DNA of 33,271 nt from an uncultured Lachnospiraceae bacterium (GCA_945917765.1 CAMEHU010000019.1:1-33271); one strand, 5' to 3'; numbered from the stretch's first letter, positions 1 through 8,195 are shown. The notes: generated by a model from the sequence alone, not told the origin. Made by a program: numbers and translations.

Positions 1-331
1 TTTTTTTGAATTAAATTTTGTGAAAAAATTAATTTGATACGAAATCAAATTCAGAAGTTATGTTATCATAGAACTTGCTATTATTCAAGAAAAACCGTAT
101 AACAAAATTCGACATATTTGTGTCAAGTAAAAGTAGGCAATTTTTTTATCTTTTTTCTAATCCAATATTGCCAATTGTTTCAACACTTTTAATTTTTTAA
201 GCACACTTAATAAGACGTATCATTTTATATAATATATCCCATTTAAGAAAAACTTCTTTCCTTCTGTTAATGATGAAATAAGAATGTACAAAAAATGGAA
301 AACAAAAAATGTACAATTTTATATTGACATT
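1..331. other. AT-rich gene-free left edge
   Basis: I see no convincing coding region, RNA gene or clear hairpin here. The stretch is very AT-rich and lies downstream of the surface protein gene, beyond its likely terminator at 393-445. Because the window starts here, it could be the flank of a gene to the left. Confidence 0.5.
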
Positions 332-334
332 AGC

Positions 335-375
335 ACCATTTTCAAAAAGAGCCAAATTGCCCCGTCCCCAATGGC
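335..375. repeat. Dispersed GGGGACGGGGC-type repeat, copy 1
   Basis: The unit holds GCCAAATTGCCCCGTCCCCA preceded by ACCATTTTCAAAAA. A second copy with the same left extension lies at 482-531, and a perfect inverted pair of the core lies at 6628-6691. It is one member of a palindromic repeat family with several sites in this window. It is non-coding and sits downstream of the surface protein gene. Confidence 0.75.
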
Positions 376-392
376 ATTAAAAATTTCTAATA

Positions 393-445
393 AAAAAAAA
401 CGAATATTTACTTTATAGCATATTAAGTAAATACTTCGTTTTTTA
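393..445 (-). terminator. Rho-independent terminator, likely bidirectional
   Basis: The arms AAAACGAATATTTACTT and AAGTAAATACTTCGTTTT pair with one small interruption around a loop of about ten bases. Read on the minus strand the hairpin is followed by a run of nine T. It lies about 200 bases past the stop of the surface protein gene (649-2442) and is its most likely transcription end. Confidence 0.7.
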
Positions 446-481
446 ATTATCTTTTATCTACGAACATTTCTAAAAAAAGCA

Positions 482-531
482 ACCATTTTCAAAAACAGCC
501 AAATTGCCCCGTCCCCATTGGCCCCATTGGC
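482..531. repeat. Dispersed GGGGACGGGGC-type repeat, copy 2
   Basis: This repeats the 335-375 unit (ACCATTTTCAAAAA, then the CCAAATTGCCCCGTCCCCA core) and then runs through CCCCATTGGC. It abuts the 530-559 near-copy of the surface gene's variable region. The junction suggests that the repeat truncated an older, longer homologous segment. Confidence 0.7.
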
Positions 532-559
532 ACAGATTGACACAGCGCGAAGCCACCCA
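530..559 (-). repeat. Near-copy of the start of the surface gene's variable region
   Basis: These 30 bases match 832-861, inside the surface protein gene, at 28 of 30 positions. On the minus strand both read TGGGTGGCTTCGCGCTGTGT. One of the two differences is AAT here against GAT in the gene, the direction expected when a DGR template adenine is changed. The other is T here against G in the gene and does not fit a template-adenine change. The similarity stops where the dispersed repeat begins. It may be a relic of a template repeat or of another variable region. Confidence 0.6.
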
Positions 560-585
560 TCAATTATGCCCAGGTTATATTTTTT

Positions 586-623
586 CCCTGCCCGCCCACA
601 AGGGTCGGGCTGGTCCTTTTTTT
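586..623. other. GC-rich hairpin downstream of variable region
   Basis: GCCCGCCC (590-597), loop ACAA, then GGGTCGGGC (602-610) form an eight-pair GC-rich stem with one bulged base. It lies 40-60 bases past the stop of the surface protein gene. On the plus strand a run of seven T follows at 617-623, so it could be a plus-strand terminator, but no plus-strand gene precedes it. A GC-rich stem with a four-base loop just after a variable region is also a known feature of some DGR targets. Confidence 0.5.
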
Positions 624-648
624 ACTTTACTCTTTTTCGTATTTTATT

Positions 649-2442
649 TTATTGTACTACTTGATATGTTCTTGTTGTACCCGTTGTTTCCAAGAGGTCA
701 GAGCTTAGAGAAACTACGGGGAAAAGGCCAAACGAGCCGCCGCTGTTGGTGCTACCATCAGAGTAGAACACGTTGTAGCTGCCCAGAGTACCACCGTACA
801 CACCACGCACACCGAAGCTGCAAAGACTAGAGCCCAGATCGACACAGCGCGAAGCCACCCAATATGTTTTCTTTAGCAAACTTTCTTGTGTAGATGAACC
901 TAAACGAATAATATAATTTGTTTGATATGGTTGGATACTAGACGCATTTGTTACTATATTTCCAGCCCCTCTTTCTATAAATGAAGTTTGTTCACTTAAT
1001 CCTAAACCTTCATTTGCTCCTGCATTATTTTCTACTTCGTTTATTACATTTTTATGTTCACTTGCATATATTTCTGGATATTGTTTATAACTTGTATATT
1101 TATTTACTTGTTTTGTATATACATCTGTTTTGGCTGTTTCCAAATCTCCTGTATAATATTTTTCTATGTCTTCTACTGCTATACTTCTTGCTGTTATTCC
1201 TGTATCGCTATATAGGGTACTACATGCATCATTTAACAATTTTACAGCATTATTATATCCTTGTGCTCCTTGTAATCTTAATGAACCAACTGAATTTTCT
1301 GGCACCATTTTTACTTGTGAACCATCTGCGCTTATTTCTAATACTTTCCATCTTGCAATATTATAGCTTTGCCCTGCTCCACTTTTTAATTCTATTACTG
1401 GTGCATCTGCTGCTGCATCTGATGTTGCTAATGTTTGATCCCAATTATATGTTTTTACTGTGCTTGGTGTATATAAAATTGTATCTCCTACTTGTAATTC
1501 AATTTTAGGTTTTACTTTTACATTTATTGTCATTGTTTTTCCAGATTCATTTCCTGTTATTGTTATTACTGCTGTTCCTGCTTTTTTAGCTGTTAATTTT
1601 CCTGTTTGATCTACTTCTACTGTTGTACTATCACTTGAACTAAATGTTACACCTTCTGTTCCTGATTGTACATTTATATTAGTTGTTTCAGTTGATTCAG
1701 CACCTAATTTTAATGTTATTGTTCCACCATTAGTTATTCCAGTTCCTGCACCTGTTCCATAAGTTAATGTTGAATATGATAATGGTCTTCCCATTACTTC
1801 TGTTCCAATTGTTAAAATATCCATTGTTACAGTTTTTCCTTGGTCTTGAGTATCCCATTCATCATATTTTGTTGCACTATTATCAACTGTTCCTGTATAA
1901 GGCCAGTCCCATTTTATTGTTTCTACAAAATTTCCATTTTGCGCATCTGCTACTGGCACATATTTTCCGAAGTTTAATACTCTATTATATGTATCTACAC
2001 CACCTGCTGAAATTTGAGTAAACTCACTTTCCCCTGGTCCTTTTTTATAAAACACCATATTTCTTGGGCAATTTGCAATGCTTATTGTTGTATCATAAGT
2101 TAAACTTACCTCCGTTCCTTGTGTATTTACTATAATCTCAAATTCTCCTGATGTTCCTGGTGCTATTTTGCCATCTGCTACATGTGTATATGATGTTGTT
2201 GCCAAATCAATTGGCCCAGCAGTTGCTGTTGCTCCTTGTTTTCCTTGTCTTAATTTTAAGTCAAAATTCCATTTTGCAATATCCACACTTGCATGCCCAT
2301 TTTGTGTTGCTGTGTATTTTGACCATGCAAATAAACCTATTGCAATCGACACAATTGTTATTACTGCCAATATCATTGCTATGGAATGTAATACAGCTTT
2401 TTGATTAACAGTTTTCGTCTGTTTTTCCTCTACTTTTTTCAT
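649..2442 (-). CDS. TasA-like/Big_2 secreted surface protein with hypervariable-type C-terminus
   Basis: This is a 597-residue exported protein of unknown ligand. Residues about 20-45 are a hydrophobic signal or anchor that runs into AWSKYTATQNGHASVDIAKW, which resembles SipW-processed TasA/camelysin proteins. About 225-312 is a Big_2 immunoglobulin-like domain, and the rest is a region ending in YWVASR (527-532) to FPVVSL. That ending resembles C-type-lectin/FGE-like or DUF6273-like C-termini seen on clostridial surface proteins. From codon 527 onward (below position 864) the DNA becomes much richer in GC, and small, changeable residues (D, G, S, T, N) alternate with fixed hydrophobic ones, as in DGR variable regions. 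The start has AGGGAG upstream. A consensus promoter lies at 2565-2593 and a terminator at 393-445. The surface location is confident; the diversification role is inference. Confidence 0.8.
   Translation of the reverse strand: MKKVEEKQTKTVNQKAVLHSIAMILAVITIVSIAIGLFAWSKYTATQNGHASVDIAKWNFDLKLRQGKQGATATAGPIDLATTSYTHVADGKIAPGTSGEFEIIVNTQGTEVSLTYDTTISIANCPRNMVFYKKGPGESEFTQISAGGVDTYNRVLNFGKYVPVADAQNGNFVETIKWDWPYTGTVDNSATKYDEWDTQDQGKTVTMDILTIGTEVMGRPLSYSTLTYGTGAGTGITNGGTITLKLGAESTETTNINVQSGTEGVTFSSSDSTTVEVDQTGKLTAKKAGTAVITITGNESGKTMTINVKVKPKIELQVGDTILYTPSTVKTYNWDQTLATSDAAADAPVIELKSGAGQSYNIARWKVLEISADGSQVKMVPENSVGSLRLQGAQGYNNAVKLLNDACSTLYSDTGITARSIAVEDIEKYYTGDLETAKTDVYTKQVNKYTSYKQYPEIYASEHKNVINEVENNAGANEGLGLSEQTSFIERGAGNIVTNASSIQPYQTNYIIRLGSSTQESLLKKTYWVASRCVDLGSSLCSFGVRGVYGGTLGSYNVFYSDGSTNSGGSFGLFPVVSLSSDLLETTGTTRTYQVVQ
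660..864 (-). other. Candidate DGR variable region (VR)
   Basis: This GC-rich 3' segment covers residues 527 to the C-terminus of the surface protein. Many codons at non-conserved positions are of NNC or NNT form (GAT, GGC, TCT, AGT, TGC, AGC, GGT, TAC), which could derive from AAC/AAT template codons. Fixed positions spell WVASR, VR, a phenylalanine and PVVSL. A partial second copy lies at 530-559. No reverse transcriptase or complete template repeat is present in the window. Confidence 0.5.
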
Positions 2443-2564
2443 TTGTTTCTCCCTCTTTATTTTTATTTAAGTTTTTTAGCTTTTGTATTTTCGCAATCAC
2501 AAGGATTTACTTATAAACCTTTTAATGCATATATAAAACTTTTAAAAATTTTGTATCTATCATA

Positions 2565-2593
2565 ATTTTATAAATAAATTTTATTGTTGTCAA
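2565..2593 (-). promoter_or_regulatory. SigA-type promoter of the surface protein gene
   Basis: On the minus strand TTGACA (2588-2593) and TAAAAT (2565-2570) are separated by exactly 17 bases. This leaves a 5' leader of a little over 100 bases before the ATG at 2442. Confidence 0.65.
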
Positions 2594-2633
2594 TGTTTTA
2601 TTCAAAAGTTTCTTGTGGGATTTTTTGGAAATC

Positions 2634-2677
2634 AAATAAGCCAAAGAGAGCTCTCTTTGGCTCCCTTTGGCTTATTT
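2634..2677 (-). terminator. Nested inverted repeat / terminator after the 68-aa membrane gene
   Basis: AAATAAGCCAAAG (2634-2646) pairs with CTTTGGCTTATTT (2665-2677). The left part also forms a perfect palindrome of its own (2640-2661), so two alternative stems exist. The element overlaps the stop codon of the small gene at 2672 and probably ends that transcript. Confidence 0.55.
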
Positions 2678-2878
2678 TTCCTCAACTATCTCAATTTTTT
2701 TCCCATTATCTTTTTCTTGATTTCTCTCATTAATCTCTTCAACATGTGTATTATTATAATCTTCTTTTTCCCTATTAATCAATCCATCTTTTCCTATTAG
2801 TGTAAGCATAACAATAGTAAACAAAGCGATTAAAATAAGTGTTATAATTGTTCCTCTTATAAGTGTGTTATTTCCCAT
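2672..2878 (-). CDS. Small single-span membrane protein
   Basis: This 68-residue protein has one hydrophobic segment (about residues 7-27) and a charged, Glu/Lys-rich tail. The stretch LIGKDGLINREKE recalls the region after the membrane helix of pilin-like clostridial proteins, but nothing else supports that role. I place the start at 2878 because the in-frame GTG/ATG choice at 2890 has its AGAAGGG directly against the start codon, leaving no spacing. The gene lies 48 bases after uppP and probably belongs to the dpaA-uppP transcript. Its function is unknown. Confidence 0.55.
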   Translation of the reverse strand: MGNNTLIRGTIITLILIALFTIVMLTLIGKDGLINREKEDYNNTHVEEINERNQEKDNGKKIEIVEEK

Positions 2879-2926
2879 ATTTTCCACCATTCCCTTCTAA
2901 ATTTATTATTTTATTTACAATAAAAT

Positions 2927-3715
2927 TTATCTAGTAAAATATATTAATAAAACAGCTAATCCGGCAATTACTCTGTATATTGCGAACATTTTGAAGCTTC
3001 CTTTTTTTAGGTATTGCATTAAGAATTTAATTACTGCAACTCCTACTAAAAAGCTTGCTAGAACTCCGATGAAGAATTGTAAATTTAATGTAAAGTCTTT
3101 AAATTTAAATATTGTTGCTGCTAATACTATTGGTGCTGATAGCATAAATGAATATTTTGCTGCTGATTCTCTATCAACTTTCATTATTCTTGCTGTTGTC
3201 ATTGTTACTCCTGATCTTGACACTCCTGGGATAAAGGCTAGTGCTTGTGATAGACCTATTAAAAATGTTTGTTTAAATCCCATATGTTCATAATCGATTT
3301 TTGCTTCACATTTTTTGTCTACGAAATATAAAATTACACCCATAACCATAAGTGCTATTGCTATAATTACTGGTTGTTTTAATGTATCTTCTAAGAAGTG
3401 GTCTAATAAGAATCCTATGATTCCTCCTGGTATTGTTGCTAGAACTATGTACCAGAACATTTTTCCTTCTGTTGATGATTTTTTTGTTGTTACATATTCA
3501 AATCCACCTTTTATTAATTGTAACCAGTCTTTGAAGAAGAATAATCCTATTGCTAATAATGTACCAAAATGTAGTGCTACATCAAATGAATCTGATAGTC
3601 CTTCCCAGTTGAATATCCATGGTATTAAGTTTAAATGTGCTGAGCTTGAAATTGGTAGTAGCTCTGTTAGTCCTTGCACTATTCCTAGTATTAATGATTG
3701 TATGTATATGTTCAT
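2927..3715 (-). CDS. uppP: Undecaprenyl-diphosphatase UppP/BacA
   Basis: This integral membrane enzyme removes a phosphate from undecaprenyl diphosphate, recycling the lipid carrier for peptidoglycan and other wall polymers. The 262 residues match the family length. The two signature regions are visible: an N-terminal GIVQGLTELLPISSSAHL (about 11-28) and an internal PGVSRSGVTMTTARI (about 163-177), which hold the active-site Glu, Ser and Arg residues. Several hydrophobic spans follow. The start is preceded by AAAGGAAG. The gene begins 27 bases after the dpaA stop and so is probably co-transcribed with it. The family is linked to bacitracin tolerance when overproduced. Confidence 0.95.
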   Translation of the reverse strand: MNIYIQSLILGIVQGLTELLPISSSAHLNLIPWIFNWEGLSDSFDVALHFGTLLAIGLFFFKDWLQLIKGGFEYVTTKKSSTEGKMFWYIVLATIPGGIIGFLLDHFLEDTLKQPVIIAIALMVMGVILYFVDKKCEAKIDYEHMGFKQTFLIGLSQALAFIPGVSRSGVTMTTARIMKVDRESAAKYSFMLSAPIVLAATIFKFKDFTLNLQFFIGVLASFLVGVAVIKFLMQYLKKGSFKMFAIYRVIAGLAVLLIYFTR

Positions 3716-3742
3716 TTTTAACTTCCTTTCTTTGTTATGTTT

Positions 3743-4687
3743 TTATTTTATTTCTAATTTTTCAATAATATCATAAATATATTTTGCCGAAGTCTTTGGT
3801 GCAACTTTCCCTGGTAATGCCAATGCCCAATCCGTTTTTAACCCTAATCTATTTGCTTCATCAAAATCTACTCCTCCTGGTTTTGATGCTAAATCAATTA
3901 TAATGCATTCTTTTTGTATTAGATTAAGATTATTTTTGTCTAATATTACATATGGAATTGTATTAAAAATAAAATCAAATTTTGATAAGTTTTCATTTAA
4001 ATCATCTAGCATAATTGGGTTATATCCATATGCTTTAATCCATGCAATATCATGTGGTTTTCTAGCTTCACAATACACGTTTGCTCCAAATCCTTGTAGC
4101 ATTTTTGCTAGAATTTTTCCTATTCTTCCAAATCCTAAAACAAGGCAATTGCTGTTATGAAGTGTTATTTGGCTTTTTTCCATTGCTATTTGTATTGCGC
4201 CTTCTGCTGTTGGAATTGAGTTAAGTATTGTTAATTCTTCATATTTTAAAACATCTATGATTTCATTGTTATTTTCAGGTTTTATTATGCTTTGTATTTC
4301 GTTTGTTATATTTCCTGTAATTATTTTTTTGTTTTTTACTGTATTAAAAAAATCTTGGACACTGATTTTTTTATCAGTAAAATTTGCATTAATATATTTT
4401 CCATCTTTTGATAGCGGTATAGATGTTATCACAAAATCGCAGTTTTGTAAACCTTTTTCTAGATTATCAATGTGATTAAAGTTTGTTTCACCTTTGGAAT
4501 TCGTTAATGTGTCACATTTTTCTAATCCATATAAAAACAATTGATTTTTGTTTACTTGAACTTCGCTGTTATTTGCACTATTTTTATTATTAGCATATTT
4601 TATAACATTACTATCATTTTCATCTTTTGCTAGCATTTTGATTAATTCAGCGGTTCTTAAATCCCCGCCAATAACACATATATTCAT
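3743..4687 (-). CDS. dpaA: Dipicolinate synthase subunit A
   Basis: DpaA with DpaB makes dipicolinic acid, the spore-core chelator, from a lysine-pathway intermediate in the mother cell. The 314-residue protein begins with MNICVIGGDLRTAELIKML, a family-typical N-terminus, and has a Rossmann dinucleotide-binding site VLGFGRIGKILAKMLQGFG (about 183-201). It ends with the conserved DLASKPGGVDFDEA and ALPGKVAPKTSA blocks. The middle (about 30-130) holds an Asn/Lys-rich, poorly conserved stretch. The start has AAAGGAT upstream. No dpaB partner follows; the next gene is uppP. Sporulation-stage control is likely from family knowledge, but I could not assign a clear SigK promoter. Confidence 0.88.
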   Translation of the reverse strand: MNICVIGGDLRTAELIKMLAKDENDSNVIKYANNKNSANNSEVQVNKNQLFLYGLEKCDTLTNSKGETNFNHIDNLEKGLQNCDFVITSIPLSKDGKYINANFTDKKISVQDFFNTVKNKKIITGNITNEIQSIIKPENNNEIIDVLKYEELTILNSIPTAEGAIQIAMEKSQITLHNSNCLVLGFGRIGKILAKMLQGFGANVYCEARKPHDIAWIKAYGYNPIMLDDLNENLSKFDFIFNTIPYVILDKNNLNLIQKECIIIDLASKPGGVDFDEANRLGLKTDWALALPGKVAPKTSAKYIYDIIEKLEIK

Positions 4688-4832
4688 AATATATCAAATC
4701 CTTTCAAAATTTAATCTATTATGAATATATTGTTGTTTTTAATTTTTATTCATATTATTATAATTTATATTAAAGCTTATATTCAAAATACTTTTTTTAA
4801 ATTGTTACAAAAATAATTAACTTGTATTCTAA

Positions 4833-5882
4833 TTATTCACGTTCTTTTTCATTTTCATTTTCTAATTCAATTATTTCTTCTAATTGATTCTCTTCTTCAA
4901 TTTTATTTGCTCCACCATTATTTAATGAATCCACTAGATTATACATTTCTTCTAAGTATTTATTTGTTTCTCTTTCTTTTTTAGATAATGTAATTTTCAC
5001 TTTTCTTGATGGTTCATTTGGAATTCTTATTCTATCTTGAATTGGCAAGAATAATGGTTGCTTACTAATTTTTTCTTCTAAGCTTTTATCCAATTCTAAA
5101 GCAAGATTTATATAATGTAATGCTTTTTCTTTTTCATCTTTAAGTAATGCAATTTGAGCTAAATAAAAATATATCATTGGTTCTAGTTCTTCTTCTTGCA
5201 ATGCTCTTTGAAGATGTCTTTCTGCTTCATCTAATTCTCTTTGAATCATTGCAATTAATGCTAAATTATATTGTCCATTATATAAACATGAATTAATTAT
5301 AGCTGCTCTTTTATAATATTCTTTCGCTTTTTGGAAATCGTTTAATCTTGTAAACGTCATTCCTAGATTATAATATAATTCATAATCTGCTGGATTATAT
5401 CTTAGTCCATTCATATATACGGAAATTGCTTCTTTAAATCTTTCTTCATCATATAAAATGCTTCCAAGTAATTTTGTAGCATCTACATAATCTGGCTTCA
5501 TTTTTAATAAATCTTGAAGCATTATTATCGCTTCTTCATTTTTATCTGTTTTTTGAAGTAATTGTGCCACTTTATAATGCATTTCATATTCGTCATTTTT
5601 TAATTCAACAACTTTTATATATTCATCTAAAGCAACATTTATTTTTCCTTCTTTTTCATATAGCTCGCCTAAAAATTTATGTGCCAAATAATTATTTGGA
5701 TATATATCAACAATTTTTAATGCATATTTTTTTGCCTCTTCATCTTTTCTTAACATTAAAAGCATTTTTAATTTAAACATTTTTATTTTTTCTGTGATGG
5801 CTTTATTTTTTATAATTAATATCATAAATAATAATAAAATTGCTATTATCACTGCTACTATTATTAATGTTTCTAATATCAT
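4833..5882 (-). CDS. Membrane-anchored TPR repeat protein
   Basis: This 349-residue protein has an N-terminal membrane helix (about 2-24) followed by tandem tetratricopeptide repeats from about 40 to 270. The repeats are recognisable by A-x-x-x-Y/L and P-N/D-Y patterns such as IYPNNYLAHKFLGELYEKEG and YNPADYELYYNLG. The tail (about 315-349) is acidic and Glu-rich. Such proteins scaffold complexes at the membrane; the partner is not identifiable here. The start has AAGAGGT upstream. It lies between ppa and dpaA with gaps of about 150 bases on each side, so it may be its own transcript. Confidence 0.8.
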   Translation of the reverse strand: MILETLIIVAVIIAILLLFMILIIKNKAITEKIKMFKLKMLLMLRKDEEAKKYALKIVDIYPNNYLAHKFLGELYEKEGKINVALDEYIKVVELKNDEYEMHYKVAQLLQKTDKNEEAIIMLQDLLKMKPDYVDATKLLGSILYDEERFKEAISVYMNGLRYNPADYELYYNLGMTFTRLNDFQKAKEYYKRAAIINSCLYNGQYNLALIAMIQRELDEAERHLQRALQEEELEPMIYFYLAQIALLKDEKEKALHYINLALELDKSLEEKISKQPLFLPIQDRIRIPNEPSRKVKITLSKKERETNKYLEEMYNLVDSLNNGGANKIEEENQLEEIIELENENEKERE

Positions 5883-6032
5883 TTTTTACCTCTTAATTCT
5901 TATTATTCATCATTCTTATTGTTCTTATTGTATAGCTTATTAATCTCGCGCAGTTTATTAATCTTGCTCGTTTTTACCTATATTTTGACTCATTCATATT
6001 ATTTGATTTATTCAAATAATCTAACCCGTCCA

Positions 6033-6569
6033 CTATTTTTCAAACTTTAGTTTATAATTTTCAATAGCAGATTCAATTATATCTTCAGCATCTGCTCTGC
6101 CATACATTTTTCCAACACTTGTTGATTTACCTTCTAGAGTTTTATACACTTCAAAGAAATGCATAATTTCCTCCATATATTGATTTGGCAATTGACTAAT
6201 ATCTGTATACGTATTTAAATATGGATCACTTTTACAAATTGCAATAATTTTTTCATCTTCTTCGTTATTGTCAATCATTTTTAAAACTCCTATTGGATAA
6301 CACTCAACTAAAGTCATTGGAACAATTTCCTCTTGGCAAAGAACTAATACATCTAATGGGTCATTATCACCTGCATAAGTTCTTGGAATAAACCCATAGT
6401 TTGCTGGGTAATGTGTTGCTGTATATAGAACTCTATCAAGTCTTAAAAGACCAGTTTCTTTATCTAATTCATATTTGTTTCTTCCATTTTTTTGTATCTC
6501 AACAATAGCTATAAAATCATCCTTCTTAATTCTCTCCCCATTAATATCATGCCAAATATTCATAATCAC
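6033..6569 (-). CDS. ppa: Soluble inorganic pyrophosphatase, family I
   Basis: The enzyme hydrolyses pyrophosphate to phosphate in the cytoplasm and so drives biosynthetic reactions. The metal-binding family I signature DNDPLDVLVL (about 66-75) is present, as are NYGFIPRTYAGD just before it and EIQKNGRNKYELDKETG near the N-terminus. The length of 178 matches the family. The likely start is GTG at 6569, about seven bases after AAAGG. An in-frame ATG two codons later (6563) is the alternative, but its spacing from that site is about 13 bases. An 80-base gap after the upstream DUF1846 gene is filled by a palindromic repeat. Confidence 0.93.
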   Translation of the reverse strand: MIMNIWHDINGERIKKDDFIAIVEIQKNGRNKYELDKETGLLRLDRVLYTATHYPANYGFIPRTYAGDNDPLDVLVLCQEEIVPMTLVECYPIGVLKMIDNNEEDEKIIAICKSDPYLNTYTDISQLPNQYMEEIMHFFEVYKTLEGKSTSVGKMYGRADAEDIIESAIENYKLKFEK

Positions 6570-6627
6570 ATCATTTCCTTTCTTTTGTTTTCTTTATTCT
6601 ATGATATTTTCGTTTAAATGTCAATAA

Positions 6628-6691
6628 GCCAATGGGGACGGGGCAATTTGGCACGAATCAAATCGTGCCAAATTGCCCCGTCCCCATTGGC
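6628..6691. repeat. Perfect 29-bp inverted repeat of the GGGGACGGGGC family
   Basis: The left arm 6628-6656 and right arm 6663-6691 are perfectly complementary around a six-base loop. Each arm carries the core GGGGACGGGGCAATTTGGC, also seen at 335-375 and 482-531. It lies between the DUF1846 gene and ppa, both on the minus strand. It may act as a terminator-like or RNA-stabilising hairpin, but no T-run follows on either strand, so it reads better as a mobile palindrome. Confidence 0.9.
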
Positions 6692-6712
6692 TTCTCATTG
6701 GTTTCCTTCAGC

Positions 6713-8170
6713 TTACATTTTTGGTTCACATGTTAAATTAATTCCTAAATTTTTCAACACATTCAATTCACTTTTCTCGATTATATAACTAGAATGTGCT
6801 TCACAGCCTCTTAATTTGCTTAAATTGTTAATAGCCTTTTCTATAATTGGATTAGTAATAGAACAAATACTTAATGCTATTAATACTTCTTGTAAATTCA
6901 AACAATATGATGTTTTATAAGATGTCTTCTTTTTCATTTTAAATATACCATTTAAAACTGTTGGTGATAGTAAAAACTCTTCATCAGGTATTTTTGTTAT
7001 TTCTTTAACTGCATTTAAAACAGCTGCACTCGCTGAGCTTAGCAAGTCTGATTCTTTTCCTGTGATTACTTCATTATTTGGCAGTTTTATTGCAATTGCA
7101 TTACAACCTTCTTTTTCTGATTTATTTAATGCAACTTTTGCAACTTCTCTATCTGCTAAAGTTAATCCTAACTTGTCCATCAACCCTTTTATTCTTTCAA
7201 CTGTATCTTCTGAACATATTCCTTGTTTGTAATCACATAATATATTATAATATCTTCTAATTATTTCCTGTCTTGATGCTTCTTCAACCACATCATCATC
7301 AATAATACATGTTTTTATCATATTAACTCCCATATCTGTAGGAGATTTATATATTTCTTTACCTGTAATTTTTAATAATATATTTTTTAAAATTGGAAAT
7401 GTAGAAATATCTCTATTATAATTAATTGCATTTTCGCCATACGCTTCTAAATGAAATGGATCTATCATATTAACATCTTTTAATTCAGCTGTTGCTGCTT
7501 CATATGCTACATTTACGGGATGCATTAAACTTAAATTCCACACTGGAAATGTTTCAAATTTGGCATAACCTGCATTAACACCTCTTTTATGCTCATGATA
7601 TAGTTGTGATAAACAGGTTCCTAATTTTCCGCTATTTGCACCTGGCGCAGTTACCACAACCAATTTTTTTGTTGTTTCAATATATGGATTTTTTCCATAA
7701 CCATCATCACTTACAATTAAATTTACATCATCAGGATATCCTGGTGTTGGTCTGTGGATATACATTTTTATTTTTCTTTCTTTTAGGATTTTCTCCAAGT
7801 GAGAAATATTATTTCCCTCTTTGTACATTGTTACAACAACGCTATTTATGTTGATATCAAGCTTTTGTAGATTCTCAATTAATCTTAATAATTCAAGTTC
7901 ATAACTAATTCCATAATCAGCTCTTATTTTGCTTTTTTCAATATCTGCTGAATTTATGCAAAAAATTACTTCCATATCATCTTTGAATTTTTGCAATAAT
8001 TTTATTTTTGCATCAGACTCAAAGCCTGGTAATACTCTTGTTGCATGATAATCATCAAATATTTTCCCACCAAATTCTAGATATAGCTTGTTATCAAACA
8101 TTTTGATTCTTTCTTCAATTTTTTCACTTTGTACTTTTAAATATTTTTCACTATCGAATCCCTTTTTCAT
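6713..8170 (-). CDS. DUF1846 (UPF0371) family protein
   Basis: This 485-residue cytoplasmic protein belongs over its full length to the DUF1846 family, common in Firmicutes. Recognisable blocks are the N-terminal KGFDSEKYLKVQSEKIEERI, a nucleotide-type segment VTAPGANSGKLGTCLSQLYH (about 175-194), NAGYAKFETFPVWNLSLMHP (about 200-219) and PTDMGVNMIKTC (about 279-290). Structures are known in the family, but its enzymatic role is not settled, so I assign none. GGAGGT lies about five bases before the ATG. Upstream lies a tandem palindromic repeat and a terminator, so the gene probably has its own promoter. Confidence 0.9.
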   Translation of the reverse strand: MKKGFDSEKYLKVQSEKIEERIKMFDNKLYLEFGGKIFDDYHATRVLPGFESDAKIKLLQKFKDDMEVIFCINSADIEKSKIRADYGISYELELLRLIENLQKLDININSVVVTMYKEGNNISHLEKILKERKIKMYIHRPTPGYPDDVNLIVSDDGYGKNPYIETTKKLVVVTAPGANSGKLGTCLSQLYHEHKRGVNAGYAKFETFPVWNLSLMHPVNVAYEAATAELKDVNMIDPFHLEAYGENAINYNRDISTFPILKNILLKITGKEIYKSPTDMGVNMIKTCIIDDDVVEEASRQEIIRRYYNILCDYKQGICSEDTVERIKGLMDKLGLTLADREVAKVALNKSEKEGCNAIAIKLPNNEVITGKESDLLSSASAAVLNAVKEITKIPDEEFLLSPTVLNGIFKMKKKTSYKTSYCLNLQEVLIALSICSITNPIIEKAINNLSKLRGCEAHSSYIIEKSELNVLKNLGINLTCEPKM

Positions 8171-8195
8171 TTTCTACCTCCACTTTTTCACCCTG

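Noticed and set aside
590-623. A plus-strand gene ending at the T-run hairpin
   Set aside because: The open frame on the plus strand over 504-830 is the antisense of the surface gene and has no ribosome site or homology.
981-1508. Long plus-strand open frame inside the surface gene
   Set aside because: It is the complement of coding sequence of a well supported protein, rich in Leu and Tyr from AT-rich DNA, with no ribosome site.
5998-6020. Terminator after ppa
   Set aside because: A nine-base stem ATTATTTGA/TCAAATAAT exists, but no T-run follows it on the minus strand, so I did not list it as a terminator.
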